Assembly: GCF_958979055.1 (NCBI RefSeq)
Contig: NC_084888.1
Span: forward strand, 6,619,501-6,683,500
Source: Alnus glutinosa
Lineage: Eukaryota; Streptophyta; Magnoliopsida; Fagales; Betulaceae
DNA length: 64,000 nucleotides
Direction: 5' to 3'
Made by a program: the position numbers and the translations under genes. A model generated the notes under the pieces. It was given only the letters and a program-made list of their open reading frames with translations, made no database searches and was not told where the DNA came from. Of this stretch, positions 22,806 to 34,831 are shown piece after piece (the first letter of the stretch is position 1; the number at the start of each line of letters is the position of its first letter).

Positions 22806-25800
22806 TCAGTACTTTGGAAGCAGTCTTGAGATCTGTTGAGTGTTATCTGACGATGTGAGAGGAACCGTTGAGAACTCAGAATCAAAATGTTCAGAATGCC
22901 GAAAATTTCCATGAGAGGGAAACTGGCTAGGGTTCTGGCCCGGTGATAAATTTGATCTTGAGAAACTTGATGCAGTACCAGCAGAGTTTGTTGTCTGGTT
23001 GGCCACGGGTGGGCCATTAACTGCAGCATTTGAACCTATTCCATGTGAATCTTCCTTAGATCTACCGCCATTATCTGCCAATTCCCTTCTCTCTCTTTCT
23101 TCAGTTTCCTTGAGAAGAAAATCAACCCACAGATCTGCAAAGGACTGGCAGAGAAACATATGCTTTAAAGTCAAGTATTGCCCTTGCTTAGTGGAACAAA
23201 ATTCACACGTGCATGCTTGGTAATAGAAACGTTAAAAACAATTCGATCAGCCTCAATTTTCAGAATAGGGCATTTTTCAGGTCTGTATTTTTTCTTTTAT
23301 ATGTATTTTAAAGGTCTTTTGGAAAACCCAAACAAAACCACATCTGGTCCGAAGCATGCGTTAATGCACCACAACATGCAAATAGTGGACCAAAAAGACT
23401 ACGATCAAGCAAAATGCAATTTTATAGATATCAGATACTAAAAATTTAGATAAAAAGATTACATGGTTTTCAGATGCCGCATTTGCAGGTGATTCCGTTG
23501 AACCACCTCCCAAGATTCCACCAACTAGGCGGCCGGGTAGCCCTAGTACTCCACGGACAACACCTTTGCCTGCACCTTGTTGAGCAACACCTATCCTCTG
23601 TTTGTCTTCATCAGAGAACCCCAGCATGCGAACCATAAGATCCAGAACCTGCCCACCCATAATAAACAGCATGAGCTAGTGAGATGAAAAGTTTTATTTT
23701 TTGTTTTGTTAAGTCTAGTTGATGAAAAATACTAGGAGGACAACTACTTCAACCAGGATGGAAGAACTGTAAGCAATTATCTATCTTCAATGACAGTCAA
23801 CACATGAGACTGGTGTTGGGGTGGTAGAATTTATGCATTCAAAATTACTTACATGGTTGAAGAGTTGCCACATCAGCCCATTGGGCTTGTTTGGCAACGC
23901 TTTTCAGGTAGCTTTTTGCTTCTTCTTTTTTCGCTAAAAAGAAAAAGCATTAAGAACCAACTCAAAACACAAAACACTCCAAATTACTTTCACATTTATG
24001 TCATATCACAACCAAAAAGCAAAAAGTACTCTAAAAAGTTTTGCCAAATGAACCCAATTCTTCTGACGGTGTGGGATCTCAGTCTAGTTGATGTATTTTC
24101 TCCCATCAGTAGTTCTTCATATTTCTTTTATAGTTCTTTTATATTTCTTTTCCCCTTTGCTTTCCTTCCTTCCATGGGAAGACAGCCTTTGTATCAAACT
24201 ATTCCTCAACAAGTTCATTTCTTTTGTAATAATAATGCCCACAATATATCAACTTAGAAATCCAAACCATCAGAAATGAGAACTAGATAAATCAGGCAAA
24301 GGCCTTGGTTATATCCAGATTCAAGTCAGCCACCTAAACGAGGCATGAGCAATTTGGCACATGTACAACAGAGGCATCCTGAAGCAATTAAAACCTTAAG
24401 ATGAATATACATACCTCTTTGCTGTGGTTTCTCCTGAAGTAGGTCACCAGTAACTTGATCACAATGCGCCTGCCAACATTACCAGTCATATATTATTGTG
24501 AAGATGATATGCCAATTATGAACACAACCAAAATTTATCTACAATAACACAATGATGACCAATCAAAAGAAAAGCCATTAGTTGAAAGAGGTTTTTTTTC
24601 CCAAAACTTGACAAGCTATCCTCAGATTTTGTTAGCAACAAGAAATATTGGGACACCCCAAATAGTAAAACATAACCAATGTCATATCTGAAAATTAAAT
24701 CTGGCTAACCTGTCAACAAGATAATCTGAATCCACTGACATCCTATTAAGCCTTGTCATACTCTGCTCAACAGCACGCCGTAGTTTTGCATTGTCTTCCT
24801 CAAGCTTATTTACTCGGATTTTCCATTCTGCTAGTGTCTTTTCAGCTTGGGAGAGTTTGGCCAAAATTTCCTCCTTCTCCCCCTTTGATACCTCTTCCCT
24901 TTGATCAGCATCCTGGAGATGACATAGAAAAAGCACACCTAAGGCCAAGAGTAGTGACGTTAATGGCATGAAAAAAAAAATCAGGCCTATAGATACCTGT
25001 AAAAGTCCTCTCTAACTTAAAAGTTTCACATAAGTGGCATCCTCAAGAAAATTCTTGACTGAATTATCATAATTCACTTACCATATTTAACTAATGGTAT
25101 ACTACAAGTTAGGAGCTAGCTGCATTAGGAGTGAATTCCTATACTAAGGACTGGAGCAAAAGGGTAGAACACACTTTGCCAATTAGTTAATCAGGTTATT
25201 TCCTGTAACCCTTTCGCACGCTCATAATTCTTTTTTAACTAAGCCCCCATGTATGGTGTCAAAAATCCAAGGCTATCCTCTTCAAGCCACCACGCAGTTG
25301 CCACAGAGTGTGTTTAGAAAACCCATTCAACAGAAGAAATATACGATTCGTACAACCTCATTATGTGGCATCCAGATGTGAATGCACTTCAACTTGCTTA
25401 AAAATCTAAAAATAAAGAGTTCACGAAACAAAATCATAAGTAACGTTGCAAGGGAGAGATTCGTACTTCCAACAGCTTAGAAAGTTTAGCTGACACTTCT
25501 CTTGCCTGCGCCAAATCTCCTTCCAAATGTTCCTATACAGAATAATCAAACTGGCATAAAAACCATATCCCAGAGATCGCATGGCTCTCACCAACACGTC
25601 CCTGTGGCTTTCTAATGAGTGAAAAACAATTAATGAATGCAGTATTCATTTGTTTACCTTGGCTTCAATTTCAGCATAGTACTGACCAAGAGCAGTTTGA
25701 AGATTAAGAAGCTCAACATTTTTGGCATCAATTGTGGTCATACAGTTGGCAAGTTTTCTATTCAAGTCGTCAATAATTTCCTTCGACTTCAGAATTTCAT

Positions 25801-28800
25801 TGTTGTTGCTTGTCTTAATTTCCTCCTGATTTGCAATGGCCAGCTTCAGAGCTTTCTCCAAATGTAATATTTGAGCCCTTTGATATTCATTATTTTCTCG
25901 TAGTTGTTCAATGATTTTGCTGTCTTCATCCATTTTTTCAGACTCTTCCGATTCCTATATTATTGAAGCAAGAAAACTATATTCAGTTTTAACTGTGGAG
26001 AGTTTGAAAATAAAATATGTTGAGATGTAGAGGATGCTACATCCACCTAGAACCTAGCACAAGTAATACAAAGTGAAATTGATGCAGCCAAAAAAGTAAA
26101 AGTTAAGCATCCTGACCAGGGAAACTCATAGTGTCTATGAAGGCAAATTAGAAACATTTTCATTCACACAGATATCTAAGGGACAGAACTAGTAGGGGGT
26201 CGGGGGGCCATGGCCCCCCTCCCTTCTCCCCTCCCCCAGGTTTATATATATATAATTAAATATTTATAGTTAAAAAAAATTCCTTAAAATGTTTATATAT
26301 AGTTAAAAATATATTTTTTTTCCGCCTAAAAATTAGGCTTGACCCTATCAAAATTAGACTTAGCCCCTCTTTCATGCTTTGGCCACTCCCAATAAGAAAT
26401 CCTAGTTCTGTCCGTCTAAGGGGAACCATAATGCAGTATGGGTTAAAAAATAGGAAGCTTGGGGATGAAAAATCAAATATCAAAGTGGCATAAATCTAGA
26501 ATGAAAGAAACAAGGTAGGTCACTGTATCTCCAAAATAGATGATGCATCAGCACTTTATACGCTGTTTCAGTTACACATTAAGGTGGTTTAAAAAGTACA
26601 CTGACAGGACCACCCATTGACTCAACTAGTTATTTCTTCTAATTGTTACAAGTGATACATCAACATATCATTATTCTGAATGGTCTTTACATATGCCCAT
26701 CACCATTTAGGCCAACCAAGAATATGTAATCTTAAAATAGGGATTAAATGTTAGAGGAAAGACTCAGAGAGATTGATCCACTGCAGGCCATCCTCAATTA
26801 AAACCACATTGATAGCAGTTTTAAAGATGTTTTAAAGCTAAAAAAATATAGTAAAGCTTAATAAGTAATTAAAAAATAAATCACTAGAAAGAAAAATTCA
26901 GAAACTTCACATTGCTTATAATTAATATGTCATGCACAGTCGACAAATTGGTGGTAGTTTCTACTAAAGATGATAGAAGAGTTAATGACATGTGACCTTT
27001 TCTAACAAATGCTGCTTAAGGCGGGTCAACTCTTGTAATGCTTTGTCCCTCTCATGGCGTGTTTCCTTCAATTCTTTATCCAAATTTTGCAAACTTAGCT
27101 CCATTTGTTCCTTTCCAGGGAAACTTCCGGATGAATCTTCCTTCTGTCAAGAAAAATAAACAATAATAGCAATGCCACATAACAGCAATATGAGTGGGAG
27201 CCTAGCATAAACAGCCAGAACAGTTATGTAAGATGGAGGGCAAGCCACTGTTGACGAACTAATATACAAGTGAACCTCACAAACAACAGAAAAAGTAAGG
27301 CATTGTGTTCCCCAACAATTTCTATACCTCGTTCAAATCAGTTGAATGATTATTCAGAGTCTGTGAAGCATCTGATGAGACCTTCTCAGCTAAAGAGTTC
27401 CTGCTCATTTCCAGAGCAACCTTCAGTTCATTTTTCTCCATCTATACAATACCATAACATTAGAGTAGATTCAAGAACTCAACATTCATAAATAGCAGAA
27501 TAAAATGGTTTTAGTGAAATATGGTACAGTTCTCATGTGAAACACAAACTAACGATGCACAAATTACGAACCTTAAGACTACTGTTTTCCTTCTCTAGGC
27601 CCACAATTACTCTTTTCAAACCATCCAAAACGCCACCAGCATCATCATCCTCCCGTCGATTCAGTTCCATTTGCAGTCGTTTTATTTCTAAATTTTTTTC
27701 ATTCAATTCGTTACATACTTTGCTCAGTTCCTTGGAGGTCTGCCAACACAGAAGATGACATGCCATACCAACTCAGATGCCAGAAACAGGAAGAAAACAT
27801 AAAATACAAGGAATGAGAAATGAGAAATGCTCAAATATGCATCATTGTTCAAGACATGAGAGACAAAATCATTCCAAAACTTTAAAACTGCTAGGTGCTT
27901 TGAAATTAAAAAGAAAAAGAAAAAAAAAATCCTATTTTCCAATTTATGTGTTAGTGATGCATGAGTATACTAGAGGAGGACATGAGTGGACGAAAAAGAA
28001 AAATTCCTTCAATATAAAAAATATCCAGAAAAAAAAATTGTAAAAGGAATCATAATATAGAAATTCAATATAACAACATGTGCACGTAAGGTTAATAAAT
28101 CTCTAAGTTTATCCATGTCTTTTCTGAAATAGCAATTTTTTTATGAATAAATTATTATTTTTTATGAATCTGAAACAGCAATCAATAAGTTGTCAACTAG
28201 GAAGTTCTATTAATCCAATGCCAGATCCTCATCACACACCATTGGCACTTCCCAATATATTTGTTCAATCAAGAAAGACTATGCTCACTCTCTAAAGCAA
28301 CACCAAAATGATGAGACTCTATTAGTAACTTCAAACGGAGTAATGTACACAATTTTTCCTTTTCACCAAGAGTTAGAAAATTAATTAGCTTATATTTTAT
28401 TAAAAACTACTGAACATATGACTGTGCAGGAAAAGATGAATGCTGTATAGCCTTATAAATGAAAATCAAACAAAGTAAAATAATACAATTTCAAAACTCA
28501 CTTTGTCTCTGTCTAATTTCAGTGATTTGAGCTCCGCGTGGAAAGATTCATTCAATTTCTGTTCCTCTGAAGATGGAAAAAGAAAATAAGAGATCTCAAA
28601 ACAACAAATTGTTGAGAATCATTTCTGGACCTTCAGACAGCAGAAATGTACCTAGTAGTTTTGACTGAATAATCGCCAACTTATCACGCTCTTTTTCAAG
28701 TTCGATCCTCAATTGTTTTATCTCAGGAGTAACTTGCACTGCTGCAGGGTACCTATTTTTCTCTTCTAACAAATCTGCAAGCTCCTAGAAGGCATTCATA

Positions 28801-31800
28801 TCTCTGTTGTCAAGTTCATTCATCATTACGAAAAAAAAAAATATATACAAAATTGAAAAAAAAAAATATTTGCATTGTGATGAAATGCAGCAGAACACAA
28901 ATCAAATCAAAATTTGTTTCATTCGAAAACATGTAAAGGAATAGGAAGTCTTCATTTCATCCCCCCCCGCGGCAAAAAAAAAATAGACAATTTTTTTTTT
29001 ACAATTGTAGCATCAAGATCCAACCAAAAGTACAGAATAGACCAGGCATAGAAACTTCATAATAGACCAGGCATATTAACAATGAAGTTTCTCAAACTTG
29101 CCCAGAGAATATGAGTTTTTGAGAATAAAAGGTGCCATTACCTTCTCCTTTCCAAACAAATTTGAATGTTTTGCTTCCATCTTACTTCCAACGACATCAG
29201 ATTGAACAGCATGTGTGACTCCATTGCTTATTGCATCCTGTTTAGAGACCACACCATTGTGTTTCTGGTTTCCAGCATAACGGTTTTTCACTGGAGGTGT
29301 GAACTTATGCTGTCGGTTGGCTGATTGATCCGTACTTCCCTGCACAAATTCCAAAACAACTCAGCCAATACCCAATACCACATCTTCAATTTTCTTTTTT
29401 AGATTAAGAAACAAAATGTGATACTTCTAGCAAAGTGGAAGCACAATTATGTTAAAAAACAAATATATATTTATATATAAACAATAATAAGGCTAAAACT
29501 GATAAAATTCCATAACATTATATCACAATATGTGCCGATCTCAGCTTGTGAAGGTCGTCTGTTGCTAGGGAGGTTCCCGGAGAAGGCACGTGTTTTACAC
29601 GCGCCGTCTCCGGCAGTCGTTTCTTGCCGGTGTTTGTATTCTGGGCTGCTGTTTGTGTTTTTTTGTTGTATATTCCTCCTTTGTATTCACAGTCTACTGT
29701 TTTGGTAGCTGCTTCAAATCAGGTGTTCCTGGTTTTGTGGGTAGAGATTCATTATCTATGTTCACTGCGATGGCCTACGGGCTCTGCTTTCTCGCCTTTG
29801 GGCGATGTGTTGGTATCTTGTGCTGCTGTGATTGTATCGTTTTTTTTTTCCTGGTTATGTACCCCTTTGGGGATGTTTTCTCAGGAATGAAATAGAAGAA
29901 GGTACTGTGTTAAAAAAAATATATATTATCTTTAAGGAAGAATCAGGTTCTAGAATCATTTTCATCAAGAAACAGATATCAGTAAACGGTCTGACTGTCC
30001 AAATAAACTCTTCTTTTGTTGGATAGCACACTCTACATTTCTGAGGTGGGTGTGCATTGACCCACTCAACCTGCCCAGTCTGATCCAATCGGACACAATT
30101 TGGTTTGTTTTTCTGAGGGCAGCAGTTGGGTTCAGTTAAATTTTAACCCGGCAAATCGGTTTGGTGTTGAGTTCTTCATTTTTCAAACCAATAATTTATG
30201 AGGAGTTGGGGTGTGCATCAACTCACCAGGTCCGATCCAATCCAACAGGATTCTGTTGGTTTTTCTGAGGGTAGTGATTGGTTCGGTTAAATTTAACCAA
30301 AAGAATCGGTTTGATGTTCGTTCTTCATTTTCCAAACTAATAATTGCCCAGACTGACCCTAGTATATATACACATAAATTTAACTAAATATAATCCATAT
30401 TTGTCAAGTTATTTATTCCCTCTCCACATTTTCAACCCTCTTAATCTCTGAAACCTGCTTCCTCTAACCCTAAATTTTCGGATGAGAAACTCGAATCATC
30501 TTGTTACATTTTCTCCATGACCCCCATGCAAGAGTCTGATCTCTCCCAAATCTTTTAAATTAAACCAGAAAGCCAAACCCTCAACCCCCAACACCCCCCA
30601 GGCTCCGCCAATTCAAACCCTCAGCCCTAATATCTCACCTTTCTAATCAACTGCACCAAAGTAGGACCCTAACTCCACTCACCTGCAGCAGTACCTCCAC
30701 TCACCTGCAGCAGTACCTTCACATCTTTGCTTGGAGTTTTAATTCTTTAGAACATGTCTGCAGGTTCTTAGTTGAAGCATGTTTTCATTTCCTCTGTGCG
30801 TATCGATCTCTCAATCTATCAATTTTGGTTTTTGGTTGTTTTGCTAATAATAAAATTTGGGGAAAAGGGAAACCAAATTGATGTTTTGAACGCGAGGAAC
30901 ATTTTTCCAATGCAAAACTTACCGACACCGACAATTTTTTTTTGATAAGTAAGAATTCATTAAAAAGCACAGAGGGGCGCAACCCTAGTGCACAGAAAGT
31001 ATACAAAAGTGCCCCTAAACAAAAGAAAGTAAAGAACAAGAAAGTAAAAAGTCAGCGAACAACAAACTACCCGGGCTATGCGCCGACACCCAAAGATATA
31101 ACAAATTAAGCACCTTTCTACAAATAGCCCCAACTGAAAACTCCACATCCTCAAAAAGCCTAGAATTTCTCTCACGCCACAAGCCCCACAAAACAAATAA
31201 AGGAACTTGCTTCCATATACGAAAAACAGGATCACGACCCAGCAAAGTGTCCCAACCCCTCAATAAATCCACAACACTACTAGGCATAACCCACTCCACC
31301 CCAAACAAGCTATAAAAAAAACTCCAAACAACCCGTGCCACATCACAATGAAGAAGAAGGTAATCAACGGACTCCCCATGCTTTTTACACATAACACACC
31401 ACTCAACCACCACAATACCACGCCTACGTAAATTGTCATGAGTTAAGATCTTTCCTAAAGCCGCTGTCCAAACAAAGAACGCCACCCGCTTCGGAGCTTT
31501 AACATGCCATATACCCTTCCAAGGAAAAGAGACCGCCTCGTGACAAACTAAAGCTTTGTAGAAAGTCTTCACTTCAAAATTCCTCCTCTTGGAAGGATTC
31601 CACACCACCCTATCAACCTCCCCATGCCGAACCCGAGTAGAGTATAACTAATCAAAGAAGGACATCACCATCTCCACCTCCCAATCCTGAGCATAGCGCG
31701 TAAAGAGAACATTCCAATGAACCACGCCACCAACCACGACAAATTATCCACCACCCAAGCATCAGGAGAACGCGCAATAGAGTCCAAAGCTGGAAAACAG

Positions 31801-34160
31801 AGCTTGAGAGGCTTGTCCCCACACCAAAGATCATGCCAAAAGCAAACCGACAATTTTTTCAACTCAATTAATTCAATTTGTGGGAGTTTGAAAGTTGGGG
31901 CTGCATATAAATTCCCCCCCCCCCCCCCCCCCCCCCCCGTGTGACCTATGCAGACCCCTATTGAGATGCACTAATAATATGATCAACTGACCATTGCTGC
32001 TGCGAACATGCGAACATAAGGAGAGTTCTATATAATCACCTATTAATTACATATGTCTCCTAAATGTAACTAATAGGTGATTTATATAGAACTCTCCTTA
32101 TGTTCGCGGCAGCATTGGTTATATCATAAGGATGTTAACAACGCTACTATAGGAAAAGTTCTAACTACCCATTCATTTCATAATGTCAAGGGCTCTGCAT
32201 TGCATGTACACCTCAGCTAGAATGGTGAAAGAGCAAAGGCGCCTCTTAAGTGACACAAAAGATCCCTCAACTTATTAAATATTAATATCAGGGCCACTCA
32301 TATGGGCAAAAATCAAATATCCAGCAAGGAAAAGGGAAGGTTGGGAGGAAGGCCATATAACCATTTTCTGAAACATAAAACCACTGGCTTTCTATAATTT
32401 ACCAATTGTCAAGCACCCTTAATTTAAGACTTGAAATGAAAGAAAACTAAATAACCAGAGATGACAAAGGTAGTACAAAACTAACAGCACAAATTCAACA
32501 TTTTCTAACAAGCACATTAAACTTTCATATAAATACACCATAAACTTCACTTGACAATTAAACAACTACCTTGTGCACAATAACACCATTTGTTAATGCT
32601 TTGGCACTTTCGTTTCCAGACACATGCAGAGCTGCATTTGTTCCATCCAGATTTTGTTTCAAATTTCCATAATCCTTATTCAATCTAGAAATCTGATCCT
32701 GTCAAATTGGAGGCGGGGGAAGAACTTTTTAAATGTGAAAGGCCTTTAAAACTGTAGTTGATAGCTGATTGGGATAACTATTGAGAGTCTTCAAATCATT
32801 GGAATACCTCTTTTTCTTTCAACAAAGCTGCATAATTAACTGATAACGCTTTAATTTCTGCTTCAGATTCCTGAAGTTTCTTGATTTCAGCTTTGTACCG
32901 TTCAATCTGCAATAAGCACAAAATAAATAGGAAAAAAATCATATCTTTTAACCAAATACTCCACTTAATAAAGTGGCTGCATTCACAGCTAAATTCTGCA
33001 GCGTACCCACAACAGAAGCCAAGAAAAGCACAAACATGCAGATATGAGGATGATATAATAATTAAAATTTGCTGTGGCTTCTTCCAGAAGCATTTTGAGA
33101 AAATAAAATAAAAATGCATCTAATTGTTACCAAACCACCTGTACTGGGATATGGAAGCAAAAAGTGAGATCTACCCAGATCTAATACTCAATGCACAGAT
33201 GCCTCACCAAAACTAGTACAGAGGCTGCAACGAGCAACATATTCTAAGTCAAAAGTTGACAGGACGAAAATTTTCTTATAATTGTGGACCTTAAATTAGC
33301 TGGAAGCAAATTTAAGAAATTGACAAAATTCCATCCATATAGAACTTTAAAATATAGACACCACTCTTGAAACTGCAACAGTAAAATTATGCGTAAATAT
33401 TACCAGTGAAACGAATTATTAACTTCTTCACTGAATATTACAAATACGACAATCAACTGATTTGATATACAATTAAGCTTCGTGCAATTGCAAATAAGAA
33501 TGTACCTGGTCAGTAAATATGTATCTGAACTCATATGACTAACCCATAACACGGTATTATCAAAACTCGCAGCTCACTTAAGACCAAAATATCGAGAACA
33601 TCTTAAGCCTCACCGGTAATAATGTTATATATATATATATAAATGAGGTCACAAAATTTTGAAAAAGATTAAAACTGCGAAGGACTAATAAAACACCCAT
33701 CCCTAGCTCCAAATCAAAAAATAAAATGTTTGCTTAGATACTAAGCGAAATTAAAAATAATTTCCTCAACGAATTGCATAATGAAAATAGCGAAGCCATT
33801 AAATTCGATGCATTCGTATACCTACAACGCCAAAATGCGTTTGCATATCAAACAAAAACAACCTTCTCAAGTAATAAATAATACAAAGTCACTTATCAGA
33901 AAGAATAAACAATGCAACATTCAATGCGAAACCTCGAAATTATACGCGGAATCGATCCCATTCGGCACTGGGGGCCGCGAGACCGACTTCGAATGCGCGA
34001 AACTGTGGGAGTTCCTCCGATCAGAGACCGAAGAATCTTCGAATCCATTGCGTGAGGCATAGATCTCAAGCTCGTCCTCGTCGTCGTCGTTGTCGTCGTG
34101 CACATCGAGCGCGATCTTGTTCAAGTTCTCCTTCAAATTCGCAATCGAGTTCCACATCAT
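22806..34160 (-). CDS. GC4: Golgin candidate 4-like GRAB-domain coiled-coil protein
   Basis: The fifteen GT-AG exons are, 5' to 3': 34160-33933, 32906-32808, 32698-32570, 29339-29142, 28784-28652, 28566-28502, 27739-27572, 27441-27328, 27143-26997, 25954-25658, 25532-25467, 24912-24710, 24469-24415, 23648-23463 and 23144-22806. They sum to 2427 bases, 808 aa, with no internal stop. The N-terminus is MMWNSIANLKENLNKIA; either Met could start, and 34160 is the first. Long coiled coils follow (for example ALSVNYAALLKEKE, LLNLQTALGQYYAEIEAK). The GRAB (GRIP-related ARF-binding) domain is RIVIKLLVTYFRRNHSKE then VLDLMVRMLGFSDEDKQRI. The C-terminus includes SFADLWVDFLLKETEERE and EFSTVPLTSSDNTQQISRL. 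Plant GC3/GC4 bind ARF1-type GTPases on cis-Golgi membranes and probably tether vesicles. The protein is somewhat longer than the Arabidopsis one as I recall it, from a longer exon 4 and C-terminus. Introns hold a LINE fragment, a foldback and a MITE. Confidence 0.95.
26181..26413. mobile_element. hAT-like MITE in a golgin intron
   Basis: The ends are ggacagaactag and, complementary on the right, ctagttctgtcc. The flanks tatctaag and gtctaagg match at 6 of 8 positions, as an old 8-bp duplication would. The element lies between the exons at 25954 and 26997. A C-rich block (ggggggccatggcccccc) sits near its left end. Confidence 0.6.
29540..29930 (+). mobile_element. Possible truncated LINE 3' end in golgin intron 3
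   Basis: A non-AT-rich block reads like a retroelement 3' UTR on the plus strand, ending in cccctttggggatgttt, aatgaaatag and an A-rich tail (ttaaaaaaaata). Two overlapping frames (101 and 88 codons) show no known domain. Identification is by texture only. Confidence 0.3.
30046..30345. repeat. Two diverged tandem copies of about 155 bp
   Basis: Both copies contain tgtgcat(t/c)(g/a)A, a gtcCGATCCAAtc-like core, tttttctgaggg, ggttcagttaaat / ggttcggttaaat, aatcggttt and gttcttcattttcaaac in the same order. The duplication is diverged by roughly a fifth of positions and lies inside golgin intron 3. Confidence 0.65.
30940..31845 (-). mobile_element. 5'-truncated LINE fragment inserted in golgin intron 3
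   Basis: The minus strand encodes the C-terminal zinc-binding RT tail: FEVKTFYKAL, WHVKAPKRVAFFVWTAAL, WCVMCKKHGESVDYLLLHC and WKQVPLFVLWGLWRERNSR. The 3' end on the plus strand is a T run followed by gataagtaagaattcatt, the usual plant LINE tail. The sequence accgacaatttttt lies at both edges (from 30927 and from 31846), a target duplication of about 14 bp. The insertion is in antisense-compatible orientation with the golgin gene, that is, on the same minus strand. Confidence 0.85.
31913..31938. repeat. Poly-C run
   Basis: About 25 consecutive C residues in golgin intron 3. It may be real or an assembly or sequencing artefact. Confidence 0.8.
31990..32119. mobile_element. Foldback MITE (near-perfect hairpin) in golgin intron 3
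   Basis: The arms gaacataaggagagttcta and tagaactctccttatgttc are exact complements. They extend outward to ccattgctgctgcg / cgcggcagcattgg and inward to atcacctattaattaca / tgtaactaataggtgat. The loop is about 15 bases. The whole unit would fold into a hairpin of about 55 bp. Confidence 0.75.
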
Positions 34161-34764
34161 TAAAATTTTCCCAGACCCCAAACAACCCAAACCCTATTAC
34201 TATGTACGGGTGTCGAAGCAAAAAAAAGGCGACGAATTCGTGAGTGACCGGATAAATATGCGTGCGATAGAAGATTCAATTGGAGGATGTTTTGGGGGTT
34301 CGATTTGTGAGTAGGTAATTTTGGTAGATCTGAGAATGATATATATTTGTGGGGAGGACACGTCATGTGACTGACTAATCAAATGAAAAACTCAGAGATT
34401 TTGGTTGATGAATCTACGTTTGGTGCGTTACTTCTTACTTGCAAATTTACGACCCCATATTACGCGTAGGCGTAAACCTTTACGGTGTCGGTTTGATAAA
34501 TCATAAAACATCTGGGCCGTTTGTCCTTTCACTCCTACTGATGAGTCCTACATGACATGCCTACATGTCTCTTTTCTCTTCTTTTTCTTACAAACTTTTG
34601 AGGAAAAAAATAAAATAAAAAGGCAGAACGTCGTGTTATGCAAGGACGGTGCCAGAAATTTATTTTGGGAGTGTCGGTATTTTTTTATTTTAATGTTTTA
34701 TATATTTACCATACAAAAAAAAATGTATAATAAACACAATCTAAAATAGAAATAAAATATTGAG
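34161..34764. other. Golgin promoter and 5' UTR region
   Basis: The first about 200 bases upstream of the golgin start (minus strand) are likely 5' UTR and core promoter. The rest is AT-rich and includes a short segment, gacggtgccagaaattta at about 34645, resembling the left end of the hAT-like MITEs seen at 38.1 kb. No gene is seen. Confidence 0.45.
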
Positions 34765-34831
34765 TTAAATACATTTTAGCCCTCAAACTACCACCTTTTT
34801 TTCAGATGGCCCCTTAAACTACCAATGCTTA

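Noticed and set aside
22999-23441. Plus-strand frames across the golgin 3' exons
   Set aside because: They are antisense to confirmed golgin exons.
29590-29895. 101-codon cysteine-rich open frame in golgin intron 3
   Set aside because: No known domain, a competing overlapping frame, and a position inside a probable retroelement tail.
31990-32119. Hairpin as a microRNA precursor
   Set aside because: The arms are almost fully complementary over their whole length and the unit looks like a foldback MITE. No evidence for precise processing is visible.
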